From the NCBI GenBank assembly GCA_019264575.1, contig JAHUZV010000026.1, forward strand, positions 90,845-147,385: a DNA stretch of 56,541 nucleotides, in the 5' to 3' direction. The translations under genes were made by a program, and so were the position numbers. The notes below the pieces were generated by a model. It was not told where the DNA came from and did not search any database. It was given only the letters and a program-made list of their open reading frames with translations. Positions 25,852 to 36,907 of the stretch are shown here, piece by piece (the first letter of the stretch is position 1; each line of letters opens with the position of its first letter). The stretch comes from Vulcanococcus sp. (GTDB taxonomy: Bacteria > Cyanobacteriota > Cyanobacteriia > PCC-6307 > Cyanobiaceae).

Positions 25852-26533
25852 TCGCGCCCAGCTGCAGGGCGGATTGATCGTGTCGGTGCAGGCCCCGGAA
25901 GGCTCGCCGATGCGCCAGAACGAGGTGATTGCCGCCATGGCGGAAGCCAGCCTCAACAACGGTGCCGTTGGGGTGCGCCTGGAGAGCCCGGAGCACATTG
26001 GTGCGGTGCGGCGCCGCTGTCCGGAGGCACTGATTGTGGGCCTGTGGAAGCGCACCTACTCCGATAGCCCCGTGTACATCACACCGGGTTGGCAGGAGAT
26101 TCAGGCGGTGTGGGCTGCCGGTGCTGATGTGATCGCTCTCGATGCCACAGAGCGCATCCGGCCGGATGGTGCTGTGCTTTCGGAGCTGGTGCAGCGTGCT
26201 CGCGCTGATCTGGGGGCTGTGCTCATGGCCGATGTCGACAGCCTGGCCAATGGTGTTCAGGCGGCAGCTCTGGGCTGCCAGTGGGTGGGCACCACCCTCT
26301 ACGGCTACACCGAGGCCACTTCAGCCCTCCGGCCTCCGGCCTGGGACGTGATTCCAGAGCTTCGCCGTCAGCTGCCGGCAGACACGCTGCTGATCTGTGA
26401 AGGCGGCATCGCCAGTGCGGAGCAGGCGGTGCAAGCTCGCAGCCTGGGTGCCGATGCCGTCGTGGTGGGTACAGCGATCACCGGTGTCGACCTGCAGGTG
26501 GCGGCTTACCGGCGCGCTTTGGAAGCTTTTTGA
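25841..26533 (+). CDS. nanE: N-acetylmannosamine-6-phosphate 2-epimerase
   Basis: A 230-residue TIM-barrel protein from the GTG at 25841, preceded by a GGGAGG-like ribosome site. NanE landmarks include GLIVSVQAPEGSPM at the N-terminus, the catalytic lysine in GLWKRTY, ALDATERIRPDG, MADVDSL and ICEGGIAS. The enzyme interconverts ManNAc-6-P and GlcNAc-6-P. No sialic-acid lyase or kinase is adjacent, so its role may be in amino-sugar salvage or wall recycling instead of sialic acid breakdown. Confidence 0.9.
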   Translation: MLPDRAQLQGGLIVSVQAPEGSPMRQNEVIAAMAEASLNNGAVGVRLESPEHIGAVRRRCPEALIVGLWKRTYSDSPVYITPGWQEIQAVWAAGADVIALDATERIRPDGAVLSELVQRARADLGAVLMADVDSLANGVQAAALGCQWVGTTLYGYTEATSALRPPAWDVIPELRRQLPADTLLICEGGIASAEQAVQARSLGADAVVVGTAITGVDLQVAAYRRALEAF

Positions 26534-26590
26534 AGGTTGTGGGGCAGGCCAGCCCTCAGCGCACACACTGAGTGAGTCTCAAGCGTCTTG

Positions 26591-26598
26591 AAGGAGGT
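26591..26598 (+). promoter_or_regulatory. Strong Shine-Dalgarno AAGGAGGT for the small secreted protein
   Basis: A full anti-16S match, AAGGAGGT, four bases before the ATG at 26603. It is stronger than almost any other site in this window and supports the short gene behind it. Confidence 0.65.
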
Positions 26599-26602
26599 GC
26601 TG

Positions 26603-26794
26603 ATGGCCTCCCTGCACATGCAAGCGATGCTGCCCCTGGCGCTCGGTGGGTTGCTGATGGTGGCGCCGGTGGCGGGTTTGCCCGTGGGTGAACTGCAGGC
26701 GCTGAATCGGGAGTTGGGGCGGCTCTGCTCGGATCCGCCCCGTGAAGCCCTGGCCGTGTGCCGGATTCACGCCCGCTTGGTGCGGGCGCTGTAG
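26603..26794 (+). CDS. Small secreted protein with a Cys pair, unknown function
   Basis: A 63-residue protein with a hydrophobic signal-like segment (residues about 8-28, ending PVAGLP). A short mature part follows with two cysteines (LGRLCSDPP and ALAVCRIH) that could form a disulphide. No family is recognised. The strong ribosome site and conserved-looking codon use argue that it is real. It lies 69 bases after nanE and tail-to-tail with groEL. Confidence 0.62.
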   Translation: MASLHMQAMLPLALGGLLMVAPVAGLPVGELQALNRELGRLCSDPPREALAVCRIHARLVRAL

Positions 26795-26810
26795 GCAGGC
26801 GGCGGCGGGA

Positions 26811-28475
<1,665 letters not shown>

Positions 28476-28594
28476 CTACGAGCAGGCAATGGCCAAAGGC
28501 TCCCATGCCGAGGTGGCAGCTGGCTTGTGGGGAAAGCCGAATCGGCGCGGCTGCAGCGATGCGCTCCCGCCCGATGGTCGATAGGGTTCGCCCC

Positions 28595-28849
28595 ATGGAG
28601 GAAAGCTTCAGCGACGCCTTAGCGGAGAGCCTCAATGGCCCGCTCACTGACGTGCTGGCCGACCCGAGCACCGGCAGCAACGTGATTGCGTTTCTGGTGG
28701 TGGTGGGGCTGGGCCTGGGAATGGCCCTGATCTACATCCCCTTGCGGCTCTTCCTCACGATCACCACCCGCAGCCGCCGCTTGCGCTTGCTGCAGAAGAT
28801 CCGGCGGCTCCGAGAGGAGTTGGCCCAGCCGGTGCAGCCGAGCAGCTAA
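28595..28849 (+). CDS. Small single-helix membrane protein, unknown function
   Basis: An 84-residue protein from the ATG at 28595: an acidic N-terminus of about 30 residues, one transmembrane helix (NVIAFLVVVGLGLGMALIYIPL), and a strongly basic C-terminal helix (TTRSRRLRLLQKIRRLREEL). Topology with the basic tail in the cytosol is likely. It is divergent from groEL and ends 4 bases before the convergent fabG. No family is recognised. Confidence 0.7.
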   Translation: MEESFSDALAESLNGPLTDVLADPSTGSNVIAFLVVVGLGLGMALIYIPLRLFLTITTRSRRLRLLQKIRRLREELAQPVQPSS

Positions 28850-28853
28850 TCGC

Positions 28854-29606
28854 TCAGCGCATCACCATGCCGCCATCCACCTGCAGCACCTGGCCGGTCA
28901 TGTAGGCGGCGGCGGGATCACCGGCCAGGAAGCGCACGGCGCTGGCCACCTCAGAGGGTTGGCCCATGCGGCCGAGGGGAATGGCTTTGAGGATTGGCTC
29001 CTTGTCGAGTTCAGCGGTCATGTCGCTCTCAATGAAGCCGGGCGCAACAGCGTTCACGGTCACGCCGCGGCTGGCGAACTCGGCGGCGCTGCTGCGGGTG
29101 AGGCCGATCACACCGGCTTTGGCGGCGCTGTAGTTGGCCTGGCCCGGGTTGCCCATCAGGCCCACCACGGAGGTGATGTTGATGATCCGGCCGCTGCGGG
29201 CCTTGAGCATCGAGCGGCTCACGGCGCGGGTGCAGAGGAACACGCCGGTGAGGTTGAGGTCGATCACGCTCTGCCAGTCGGCGCTCTTCATGCGCATCAG
29301 CAGGCCGTCGCGGGTGATGCCGGCGTTGTTCACCAGCACATCGAGGCGCCCTTCCTTCTCCAGCACCGCCTTCACCAGGCCTTCCACTTGCTCCTCATCG
29401 GCCACATTGGCCTGCTGGGCCCAGGCCTTGCCGCCGGCGGCCGTGATCTCCGCCACCACCGCCTCAGCCGCAGCCGGTGAGCTGGCGTAGTTCACCACCA
29501 CCGTGGCGCCCGCAGCAGCCAGGTCTTTGGCGATGGCAGCACCGATGCCGCGGCTGGCGCCGGTCACCAGGGCAACCTGGCCGGTGAGGGGGGTGGCGTC
29601 TGCCAT
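28854..29606 (-). CDS. fabG: 3-oxoacyl-[acyl-carrier-protein] reductase
   Basis: A 250-residue short-chain dehydrogenase with the NADPH-binding [12 protein letters not shown], the NNAG motif ([15 protein letters not shown]) and the catalytic Ser-Tyr-Lys set in [23 protein letters not shown]. The [11 protein letters not shown] segment and overall length are typical of FabG, which reduces beta-ketoacyl-ACP in type II fatty acid synthesis. A single gene on this strand, starting divergent from nothing and ending against the small membrane protein. Confidence 0.92.
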   Translation of the reverse strand: MADATPLTGQVALVTGASRGIGAAIAKDLAAAGATVVVNYASSPAAAEAVVAEITAAGGKAWAQQANVADEEQVEGLVKAVLEKEGRLDVLVNNAGITRDGLLMRMKSADWQSVIDLNLTGVFLCTRAVSRSMLKARSGRIINITSVVGLMGNPGQANYSAAKAGVIGLTRSSAAEFASRGVTVNAVAPGFIESDMTAELDKEPILKAIPLGRMGQPSEVASAVRFLAGDPAAAYMTGQVLQVDGGMVMR

Positions 29607-29660
29607 GGCTCGGGGTAGGGCTCGGGTCGAGCGAGCGTAGATCTGCGCCCTGGCTGTGCT

Positions 29661-30773
29661 TCAGGCCGGCATGCTTGCCACGCCATCCAGGGCGCTGCCG
29701 AGCAGATCGCCGAAGCGCTGCAGCTGCTGTTTGCTGCCCATCACCACCAGCAGTTGCCCCGGGGCTAAGCGCACATCGCCGCCGGGATTGGCCAGCAGCG
29801 GTTCGGGCGCGCCACTGCTGATCTGGCTGGCCTGGGGATTGCGGATCGCCAGCACGAGGGCGCCGCTGCGGCGGCCCAGTTGCAGCTCCGCCAGGCTGGC
29901 GCCGTTGAGCTCACCGAGGTGGCTGGGGTCGTCGCTGAGCTGGAATTCCTCGACTTCACAGTCGCTGCCAGCGAGCAGTTCCATGAACGTCACCGCCAGA
30001 GGCCGTAGGGCGGTGGCGGCCATGGTGCGGCCGCCGGCCACATAGGGGCTCACAACCTGATCAGCCCCAGCCAGGCGCAGCTTGCCTTCGGCTTCCTCGC
30101 TATCGGCCCGGGCGATCAGGCGAGTGCGCGGCGCCAGGCCCCGCGCACTCAACACCACATAAAGGTTGGCGGCGTTGTTGGGAAGGGCTGCCACCAGGGC
30201 CCGGCAGTGATGGATGCCGGCCTCCTCGAGGGTTTCATCGAGCGTGGCATCGCCCTGGAGCACGTTGAACCCCCGTTGCTGCGCTTCGGCGATGCGATCG
30301 GGATTGTTCTCCACCACCAGCAGCTGCACGCCTTCGCCGCTGAGCTGCTCGGCAATTTCCCGCCCGATCCGGCCGTAGCCGCAGAGGATCACGTGCTGAT
30401 TCATCGTGCGTTTGAGCTGTTGGCGGTAGCGCCGCTCGCGCAGCCGCCGGAAATAGCCGGAGTTGGTTAATTCCAGCAGTTTCTGGATGGTCTGCTGCAC
30501 CACCACCAATCCGCCCACCAGCAGCAGGGCCGTCACGATGCGGCCGCCGGTGTGGATCAGCGGTGTGTGCTCATCGCTGAAACCGAGGGTGCTGAGGGTG
30601 ATCAGCACCATCCAGTAGCAATCGCCCCAGTCCCAGCCCTCGGTGATGCGGTAGCCGAGGGCGCCACCGTTCACCACCAGGGCCAGGGCCAGCAACGGAC
30701 CTGCCCAGGGTTGTCGCGCCAGTGCTCCGCGCAGCCTTCGCCGGTGTCGCAGAGCCCGGCGTTGGCGTTTCAT
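29661..30773 (-). CDS. Two-helix potassium channel with RCK/TrkA domains
   Basis: A 370-residue MthK-like protein: a basic N-terminus, outer helix (about 24-42), pore helix and filter at 59-67, inner helix (about 75-100), then a RCK-N domain with the Rossmann motif CGYGRIGREIAEQL. A RCK-C domain follows (LAELQLGRRSGALVLAIRNP). The filter reads TLSTLGFSD instead of the usual T-T-V-G-Y-G-D, so K+ selectivity cannot be assumed. RCK domains gate channels by NAD(H), nucleotides or Ca2+. The ATG overlaps the stop of the upstream glycosyltransferase-like gene by four bases. Confidence 0.85.
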   Translation of the reverse strand: MKRQRRALRHRRRLRGALARQPWAGPLLALALVVNGGALGYRITEGWDWGDCYWMVLITLSTLGFSDEHTPLIHTGGRIVTALLLVGGLVVVQQTIQKLLELTNSGYFRRLRERRYRQQLKRTMNQHVILCGYGRIGREIAEQLSGEGVQLLVVENNPDRIAEAQQRGFNVLQGDATLDETLEEAGIHHCRALVAALPNNAANLYVVLSARGLAPRTRLIARADSEEAEGKLRLAGADQVVSPYVAGGRTMAATALRPLAVTFMELLAGSDCEVEEFQLSDDPSHLGELNGASLAELQLGRRSGALVLAIRNPQASQISSGAPEPLLANPGGDVRLAPGQLLVVMGSKQQLQRFGDLLGSALDGVASMPA

Positions 30774-31606
30774 CCCAGGCCGAGAGCTGTGAGGACCGCG
30801 GCGGGCTCCAGTTGGTCCAACTGGCCGGCCTGCCCCACAGCTTGAACACCCTGGCGGCTGGGCAGGCTGGCGGCACTGCGGCCCAGGGCCACCAGCGGCA
30901 TGCCCGCCAGCAGCGCCAGCTCAGTGGTGATCGGATCGCTGCTGAGCACCACATCACAGCTGGCCACCTGGGCGGCGCGCTCCAGCAGCTTGGCTTTGCT
31001 GCTGGCCTGCACCACGCGTAGGTCGGGCAGCTTGCTGCGCACTTGATCCGGCAGCTGCTGCCAGCGGCTGCTTGGCCAATCGCCCGTGCCGCCGGCGGGT
31101 GCCAGCAACAGGGCCGGGCCTTGCCCGGCTGGCAGCTGAGACGTTGCTTTTTCCAGAGCCGGCTTGGGCAGCGCCAGGCGGAAGGCCTCGGCGTTCAGCG
31201 TCAAACCCAGGGGTTTGATGTAGGCCGCCATGGCCTCGGCGGGCCAGCCGCTGCCCATGGCCACGGTGTTGGTAGCTGAAAACCCGCCGGCCGCCACCCG
31301 AGTTGGGATGTGGCTCATCGAGAGCATCAGATCCACCTGGCGGCCGCTGGCCAGGTTGATGCAGGCCTGGAAATCGGGCTCGCGCACGTTGCCCAGCAGG
31401 TTGGCCCAATCCGCCAGGGTGGGATTGCTGTTGAAGTCGAAGGGGATCAACTTATCCACTGCCGGCAGCAGGCTCCAGGCCGAGGCGGCTGTTGGCGCAC
31501 AGGCCACTTGAAGTTGAGCTCCGAGCCCTTCAGCCACCTGCGCTGCTGCCGGCAGGCAGTGGAGCTGAGCTTCAACGCCGCCTGGAACCAGAAACAGAAC
31601 GCGCAT
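30770..31606 (-). CDS. Glycosyltransferase family 9-like protein
   Basis: A 278-residue protein from the ATG at 31606 (MRVLFLVPGGVEAQLHCLPAAAQV). The two-domain GT-B pattern of ADP-heptose:LPS heptosyltransferases is visible: VDLMLSMSHIPTRV, ALLLAPAGGTGDWPSSRWQQLPDQV and SSDPITTELALLAGMPLVALG, although the acceptor and donor residues are degenerate. It is shorter than the usual 320-350 residues. A role in envelope glycan synthesis is likely but substrate is unknown. It is coupled to the potassium channel gene by an ATGA overlap. Confidence 0.75.
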   Translation of the reverse strand: MRVLFLVPGGVEAQLHCLPAAAQVAEGLGAQLQVACAPTAASAWSLLPAVDKLIPFDFNSNPTLADWANLLGNVREPDFQACINLASGRQVDLMLSMSHIPTRVAAGGFSATNTVAMGSGWPAEAMAAYIKPLGLTLNAEAFRLALPKPALEKATSQLPAGQGPALLLAPAGGTGDWPSSRWQQLPDQVRSKLPDLRVVQASSKAKLLERAAQVASCDVVLSSDPITTELALLAGMPLVALGRSAASLPSRQGVQAVGQAGQLDQLEPAAVLTALGLG

Positions 31607-31667
31607 GGCCGCAGGCGGAGCGTTGGCTGATTGTATGTAGGTGGGATTACTCAGCCCAGGAGCCGCC

Positions 31668-32351
31668 ATGCATTTGCTAATCGCCTGTGCCGGCAGCGGT
31701 CGCCGCATGGGGGCTGAGCGCAACAAGCTGCTGCTGGAGGTGGCCGGCCGGCCGGTGCTGGCTTGGACGCTCGATGCGGCCTTGGCCTCGGCCTCCATCC
31801 GCTGGATCGGCATCGTGGGCCAACCGGTGGATCAGGCCGACATCCTGGCCATGGTGGAGGCTGCCCAGCCCCACAAGCCGGTGGAGTGGATCCAGGGCGG
31901 AGACACCCGCCAGGATTCGGTCTGCAACGGCCTCGCAGCACTGCCGGCCGGCGCCAGCAGCGTGCTGATTCACGACGGCGCCCGTTGCCTGGTGGAGCCA
32001 GGCTTGATCGATCGCTGCGCGGCTGCGGTGGAGGCCGGAGCGGCCGTGATCGCCGCCGCCCCGGTGACCGACACGATCAAGCGGGTGGATGCCGAGGGGG
32101 TGATTCAAGACACCCCCGATCGCTCCCATCTCTGGGGCGCTCAAACCCCGCAGGGCTTCCCGGTAGAGCAATTGCGCCAGGCCCACGCGCGGGCTCGCGC
32201 CGAGGGGTGGAGCGTGACCGATGACGCCTCGCTGTTTGAGCGGCTCGGATGGGCGGTGTCAGTAATGGAGTCGTCGCCGGCGAACATCAAAATCACTACC
32301 CCCTTCGATCTCACCATCGCCGAGGCCGTGTTGGCGGCGCGTCAGGCCTGA
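31668..32351 (+). CDS. ispD: 2-C-methyl-D-erythritol 4-phosphate cytidylyltransferase
   Basis: A 227-residue enzyme from the ATG at 31668 behind a GGAG site. The nucleotide-binding loop [46 protein letters not shown] and [10 protein letters not shown] are all present, with the final [14 protein letters not shown]. It makes CDP-ME, the third step of the MEP isoprenoid pathway that feeds carotenoids, chlorophyll phytyl chains and quinones. In the N-terminal motif the second position of the usual AAG reads ACAG. The tail overlaps the convergent LD-carboxypeptidase by 10 bases. Confidence 0.94.
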   Translation: MHLLIACAGSGRRMGAERNKLLLEVAGRPVLAWTLDAALASASIRWIGIVGQPVDQADILAMVEAAQPHKPVEWIQGGDTRQDSVCNGLAALPAGASSVLIHDGARCLVEPGLIDRCAAAVEAGAAVIAAAPVTDTIKRVDAEGVIQDTPDRSHLWGAQTPQGFPVEQLRQAHARARAEGWSVTDDASLFERLGWAVSVMESSPANIKITTPFDLTIAEAVLAARQA

Positions 32352-33238
32352 AGCACCACCAGCTCACCCCGGTTGGCGTCCAACCGCACCCGCTGGCCGA
32401 TGGCCAGGGCGGCGTTACCCGGTTCATGGCCCACCGGCAGATCAGCGATCACCGGAATACCCAGATCCGCCGTGCGCTCCTGCAGCACGCTTCGCCAGGC
32501 TGGCTCTGGGGTGGTGGGCTCGTCGTCGTCATCGCAACCGCTGAAGCTGCCGAAGCCGATGCCCGCCAGCTGCTGCAGGGCACCGCAGAGCCGCCAGTGG
32601 GTGAGCATCCGATCGAGCCGGTAAGGGGCTTCGCCCACGTCTTCCAGCACCAGCACCGCTCCCCGCAGATCCGGGAGGTGTGGGGTGCCGAGCAGATGGG
32701 TGGCCACGGTGAGGTTGCCCACCAGCACAGGCCCCTCAGCTACGCCTTCTTGCCAGGTGGTGCCCGTTAGGGCAGCCAGGGGCTCACCGAACAGCAGCTG
32801 GCGCAGGCGCTCCTGGCTCCAGGCTGGTTCGCCGGCCAAGCTGGTGAGCATGGGGCCATGGATGCCGCCGGGGATGGCCGCTGCCTGCCGGCTCCAGAGC
32901 AGCGACGTGACATCGGAGAAGCCCAGCAGCCATTGGCTGGGATTGGAGCGTTGAAACGGCTCGGGTTGCTCCAGCAGACGTGCTGAGCCCCAGCCGCCCC
33001 GCAGGCATGCCACCAGGGGCGCTTGGCTGTTGAGATCGGCTAGGCGCTGCTGATCGGTGCCGGCCAGATGGCCCCACTGGCGCAGCGGTTCCGGGTGGGG
33101 ATCCACCTGCAGCCCCCAGGCTTCCAGCACGGCGATGCCGGCCTCCAGGCGCTCAAGTGCATCGGCCTGAAGGGCTGAACTGGCAGCCGCCAGCTGCACG
33201 CGATCACCGCGCCGCAGTGGCGAAGGCCAGGCGTTCAT
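32342..33238 (-). CDS. LD-carboxypeptidase (peptidase S66)
   Basis: A 298-residue S66-family peptidase from the ATG at 33238. The nucleophile elbow is [10 protein letters not shown] (Ser in GxSD), preceded by [13 protein letters not shown], and the Glu and His of the triad fall in [18 protein letters not shown] and [10 protein letters not shown]. These enzymes trim L,D-bonds of murein tetrapeptides during wall recycling; the MccF branch detoxifies peptide-nucleotide antibiotics. Context favours neither strongly. It begins inside the last codons of the ubiA gene (ATGA overlap). Confidence 0.88.
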   Translation of the reverse strand: MNAWPSPLRRGDRVQLAAASSALQADALERLEAGIAVLEAWGLQVDPHPEPLRQWGHLAGTDQQRLADLNSQAPLVACLRGGWGSARLLEQPEPFQRSNPSQWLLGFSDVTSLLWSRQAAAIPGGIHGPMLTSLAGEPAWSQERLRQLLFGEPLAALTGTTWQEGVAEGPVLVGNLTVATHLLGTPHLPDLRGAVLVLEDVGEAPYRLDRMLTHWRLCGALQQLAGIGFGSFSGCDDDDEPTTPEPAWRSVLQERTADLGIPVIADLPVGHEPGNAALAIGQRVRLDANRGELVVLQA

Positions 33239-34140
33239 GCCGCTAAACCTCCGCTGCGCCCCACCACCAGAGCCAAAAGCACCAGCGCCCCGAGCAGCAC
33301 CTGATGGCGAAAGTGCAGGCCAAAGGCGGAGCGGGGCAAGGCAGGCCGTTGCAGCAGCTGCGCCTCGCGCCACCATCCGCCGGCGGCCACCAGCCAGATC
33401 AGCCAGAACGCCCCATTCACCCCTTGCAGCGCCGCAGCCCAAGCCAGCAGCACCGCCGCTGCCCCGTAGCAGCAGCCCACCACCACGGGAGCGTGCGCCC
33501 CCAGGCTCAGGGCTGAGCTGCGCACCCCCACCCGCGCGTCATCGTCGCGATCGGCCATCGCATACACGGTGTCGAAGCCGAAGGTCCACAACCAGGTGGC
33601 CACCCACACGGCAGCCAGCGGCCAGCCTCCCTGCAGGGTGCCCTGAGCTGCCGCCCACGGAATCAGCACGGCAAATCCCCAGCAGAGCGCAAGCACCGCC
33701 TGGGGATAGCCAAACCAGCGCTTGGCGGAGGGGTAGAGCAGCACCGGCGGCAAGGCCGCGATCGCCAGGCCCAGGCAGAGGCCGCGGCTGGATGCCGGCA
33801 ATCCCCACAGCACCACCGCCAGGGCCGCCAGCAGGCAGATCGCCAGCAACACCACCGCGGCGCCAACGCTGATGCGGCCGCTGGCCAGAGGGCGTTCGCG
33901 GGTGCGTTCCACCTGTGGATCGATGCGCCGATCCCAGAGGTCGTTGGCCACGCACCCCGCGCCGCTCACGGCCAGGCCACCGAGCACGATCCAGCCCACC
34001 AGCACCGCCGGCGGCGGCGCCTGGGGCAGCAGCCACAAACTCCATCCCGCCGGGATCAGCAGGATCAAACGGCCGCTTGGCTTATCCCAGCGCAGCAGCG
34101 TCAACCAGGTCTGCAGCGGTGCCAAGCAGCCAGGAAACAA
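33235..34140 (-). CDS. ubiA: 4-hydroxybenzoate polyprenyltransferase, plastoquinone pathway
   Basis: A UbiA-family prenyltransferase of about 301 residues from a TTG at 34140; other TTG codons nearby are possible and no ribosome site decides. Eight or nine helices are predicted. The two Asp-rich motifs are NDLWDRRIDPQVERTRERPLASG and YAMADRDDDARVGVRSSAL, both intact. In cyanobacteria this enzyme prenylates 4-hydroxybenzoate on the route to plastoquinone. It is divergent from ppx and overlaps the LD-carboxypeptidase start by four bases. Confidence 0.9.
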   Translation of the reverse strand: MFPGCLAPLQTWLTLLRWDKPSGRLILLIPAGWSLWLLPQAPPPAVLVGWIVLGGLAVSGAGCVANDLWDRRIDPQVERTRERPLASGRISVGAAVVLLAICLLAALAVVLWGLPASSRGLCLGLAIAALPPVLLYPSAKRWFGYPQAVLALCWGFAVLIPWAAAQGTLQGGWPLAAVWVATWLWTFGFDTVYAMADRDDDARVGVRSSALSLGAHAPVVVGCCYGAAAVLLAWAAALQGVNGAFWLIWLVAAGGWWREAQLLQRPALPRSAFGLHFRHQVLLGALVLLALVVGRSGGLAA

Positions 34141-34216
34141 CGTGGCGCAAACCCTAGGGCTGCCGGGGCGGTGAGCAGCAGTGCGAAAGTGGCGCAGCGC
34201 GAGAGGCGATGGCCGC

Positions 34217-35824
34217 GTGAGCGAGGCACCCAGCCGCTCCATCGGGAGCTCCATTCGCCCCGTGGCGGGGATTGATATCGGCACCAATTCGATTCACCTG
34301 CTGGTGGCAGCGGTGGACACCGAGCTGCGCACCTTCTCGGTGATCCTCACGGAGAAATCCACCACCCGCCTGGGGGAGCGCGACCCGGAAACCGGCGATC
34401 TCTCCCCTGAGGCGATCGAACGGGCCTTCACCACCCTGCGCCACTGCCGCGAGCTGGCGGCCAGCCATGGCGTGGAGCCCGGCGATGTGGTTACGGCGGC
34501 CACCAGTGCGGTGCGCGAAGCCCCCAACGGCCGCGACTTTCTGCAATCCATCCAGGAGCAGTTGGGCCTGGAGGTGGATCTGGTGAGCGGCCCGGAGGAG
34601 GCCCGCCTGATCTATCTGGGGGTGCTCTCCGGCATGGCCTTCGGCGATCAGCCCCATCTGATCCTCGATATCGGTGGTGGCTCCACCGAACTGGTGCTGG
34701 CCGATGGCCGCGATGCCCGAGCGCTCACCAGCACCCGCGTGGGCGCTGTGCGGCTGCAGCGGGATTTCGTGCGGGAGGAGCCGCTGCCTGCCAAGCGGGT
34801 GGAGTTTCTGCGGGCCTTCATCCAGGGTTCGCTGGAGCCGGCGGTGCTGCAGGTGCGGCAGCAGCTCCAGGCTGGGGAACAGCCTGTGATGGTGGCCACC
34901 AGTGGCACCGCCATGGCGATCGCGGCCCTGGCCGCAGCCGACGATCCACGGCCGCCCCTGCGCATGCAGGGATACCGGGTGAGCCGGCAGCGGCTCGACC
35001 AACTGGTGGAACGGCTGCTGGTGCTCACGCCAGCTCAGCGCCGCGCGCTGCCGGTGCTGAATGAGCGCCGCGCCGAGATCATCGTGCCCGGGGCACTGAT
35101 CCTGCAGACAGCGATGGACATGCTCGGCGCCGAGGAGCTGGTGATCTGCGAGCGGGCCCTGCGGGAAGGGCTGATCGTGGATTGGATGCTGCGCAACGAT
35201 CTGATCGTGGATCGCTTTGCCTTCCAGAGCAGCATCCGCCAGCGCACCGTGCTGCACCTGGCCCAGCGCTACAAGGTGGATGTGCCCAGGGCGGAGCGGG
35301 TGGCGGCCTACGCCCTGAGCCTCTACAACCAGAGCCAGGGGTTGCTGCACACCGACGACGGCAGTGGGCGGCAGTTGCTCTGGGCCGCCGCCATGCTTCA
35401 CAGCTGCGGACAGCACATCAATACCGGGGCCTATCACAAACACAGCTGGTATCTGATCCGCCACGGTGAGCTGCTTGGCTACTCCGACAGCGAGCACCTG
35501 ATGGTGGCGGCCATTGCCCGTTATCACCGCCGCTCACTGCCCAAGAAGCGGCATGAGTCATGGCAGCTGATCGAGGGGCGCGAGCAACGGCGCACGGTGG
35601 CCTCGATGGCTCTGCTGCTGCGCTTGGCCGTGGCGCTGGATCGCCGGCCGGAGCCGGTGCTAGCTGGCCTTCAGTTGCGGCGCGATGGCGACAACCGCTG
35701 CTCAATTCGGCTGGAGCCGATGCAGGCCGGGCAAGACCTCAGCCTGGAGCGCTGGAGCCTGGCTGCCTGTGCGCCCGCGGTGGAGGAGGCGATGGGGGTG
35801 CGTCTCAGCGTGGAGGAGCGCTGA
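34217..35824 (+). CDS. ppx: Exopolyphosphatase / GppA-type phosphatase
   Basis: A 535-residue protein from the GTG at 34217; a GTG at 34181 would add 12 residues. It has the ASKHA-fold start AGIDIGTNSIHLLVA, the second phosphate loop LILDIGGGSTELVLA, GPEEARLIYLGV, and a C-terminal HD-like region (MLHSCGQHINTGAYHKHSWYLI). It hydrolyses polyphosphate from chain ends and may also act on pppGpp. Full length for the long Ppx class. The last 20 bases overlap the convergent RodZ-like gene. Confidence 0.92.
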   Translation: MSEAPSRSIGSSIRPVAGIDIGTNSIHLLVAAVDTELRTFSVILTEKSTTRLGERDPETGDLSPEAIERAFTTLRHCRELAASHGVEPGDVVTAATSAVREAPNGRDFLQSIQEQLGLEVDLVSGPEEARLIYLGVLSGMAFGDQPHLILDIGGGSTELVLADGRDARALTSTRVGAVRLQRDFVREEPLPAKRVEFLRAFIQGSLEPAVLQVRQQLQAGEQPVMVATSGTAMAIAALAAADDPRPPLRMQGYRVSRQRLDQLVERLLVLTPAQRRALPVLNERRAEIIVPGALILQTAMDMLGAEELVICERALREGLIVDWMLRNDLIVDRFAFQSSIRQRTVLHLAQRYKVDVPRAERVAAYALSLYNQSQGLLHTDDGSGRQLLWAAAMLHSCGQHINTGAYHKHSWYLIRHGELLGYSDSEHLMVAAIARYHRRSLPKKRHESWQLIEGREQRRTVASMALLLRLAVALDRRPEPVLAGLQLRRDGDNRCSIRLEPMQAGQDLSLERWSLAACAPAVEEAMGVRLSVEER

Positions 35825-36641
35825 ATCTCACCCAACGGATTTGATCAATGCTGCCGAGGGGTTTGCCCTTGGCGGCTCCCTGGCTCACGACCACCAGATC
35901 CGGTCGCCCGGCCAGCAGTTCAAGGCCCCCCGCAAGCGGGAACTGGCGTGTGCCCTTGAACGTTCCCTCAAACAACACCTTGCCTTTGGCGGTGCGCACG
36001 CTGAGCCAGCTGGGCTGGGCGGCGTTCACGGTGATCTCGGTGGCGGGCGGTGTTGGCACGGCCTTGGGCTTCGGCTTGGGCTTGGCTGCCACAGGCACAG
36101 CAGCGGCTTTGGGCTTGGCCGTGCTGGCTGGCTGGGGTTTCAGCAGGCCGATCATCTGGGGTGCCCGCTGCCATCCCCACACTGCGGCGGCTCCTACGCC
36201 GGCCAGAAGAGCCAGGCTCCCCAGCCAGCGAACTGCTGCTCGGGAGTGGTTGGTGCGCGGCCGCGGTTGCTGGGTGTAGCTCTGCGCGCTGAGCCGGGCG
36301 CGGGGGCGTTGGCGACCAGTGGGTTCAGACGAGCTCAGCGGGGCAGGCGCCGGTTTGATCTGGCTGCTCAGTTGCTTAATCGGCGCCACCAGGGGTGTGG
36401 CATCGATGCCCAGCGCCGCCGCGACGCGGCGGGCCTGAGCAATCACAAACACCAGCTCCGGCAGCCGCTCCGGGTCTCCCGACTCCAGGGCCTGCAGCTG
36501 TTCTTCGCCCATGCGCAACTGAGCCGCCAGTGCTGCAGCGCTCAGCCCCTGCTGCTCCCGTGCTTCGCGCAGGCTCTGCCCCAGCACGACCAGGGGATCG
36601 TTGGTCCCAGTGCTCGAAGGGTTGGCCTCACTGGCGTTCAC
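35805..36641 (-). CDS. RodZ-like protein with HTH, TM helix and periplasmic domain
   Basis: A 278-residue protein with an N-terminal Xre-type HTH_25 domain (LGQSLREAREQQGLSAAALAAQL; about 20-85), a basic linker and one transmembrane helix (about 134-156, WLGSLALLAGVGAAAVWGW). A Pro/Lys/Ala-rich stretch then leads into a C-terminal DUF4115-like domain (PSWLSVRTAKGKVLFEGTFKGT). This is the layout of RodZ, which couples MreB to the elongation machinery. The family call is good; a cell-shape role here is inferred. Confidence 0.85.
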   Translation of the reverse strand: MNASEANPSSTGTNDPLVVLGQSLREAREQQGLSAAALAAQLRMGEEQLQALESGDPERLPELVFVIAQARRVAAALGIDATPLVAPIKQLSSQIKPAPAPLSSSEPTGRQRPRARLSAQSYTQQPRPRTNHSRAAVRWLGSLALLAGVGAAAVWGWQRAPQMIGLLKPQPASTAKPKAAAVPVAAKPKPKPKAVPTPPATEITVNAAQPSWLSVRTAKGKVLFEGTFKGTRQFPLAGGLELLAGRPDLVVVSQGAAKGKPLGSIDQIRWVRFSAPPR

Positions 36642-36835
36642 GGTGAGTCGGCTGGGTCGTTGCCGACATTGTGCCGTGAAACCAGCGTTGTTCCAGGTTG
36701 ATGCTGAAAAGTGGGGTTGTTGCTAAAAACAGCCCACCAAATCATCAATAATGGAGGTGATCAGTATCCAGCCCTGATGGTTTGTTTGCTCAGAGACTTG
36801 GATTCAAACTGCTTGTGAATCTTTTGCTCATTGAA

Positions 36836-36907
<72 letters not shown>

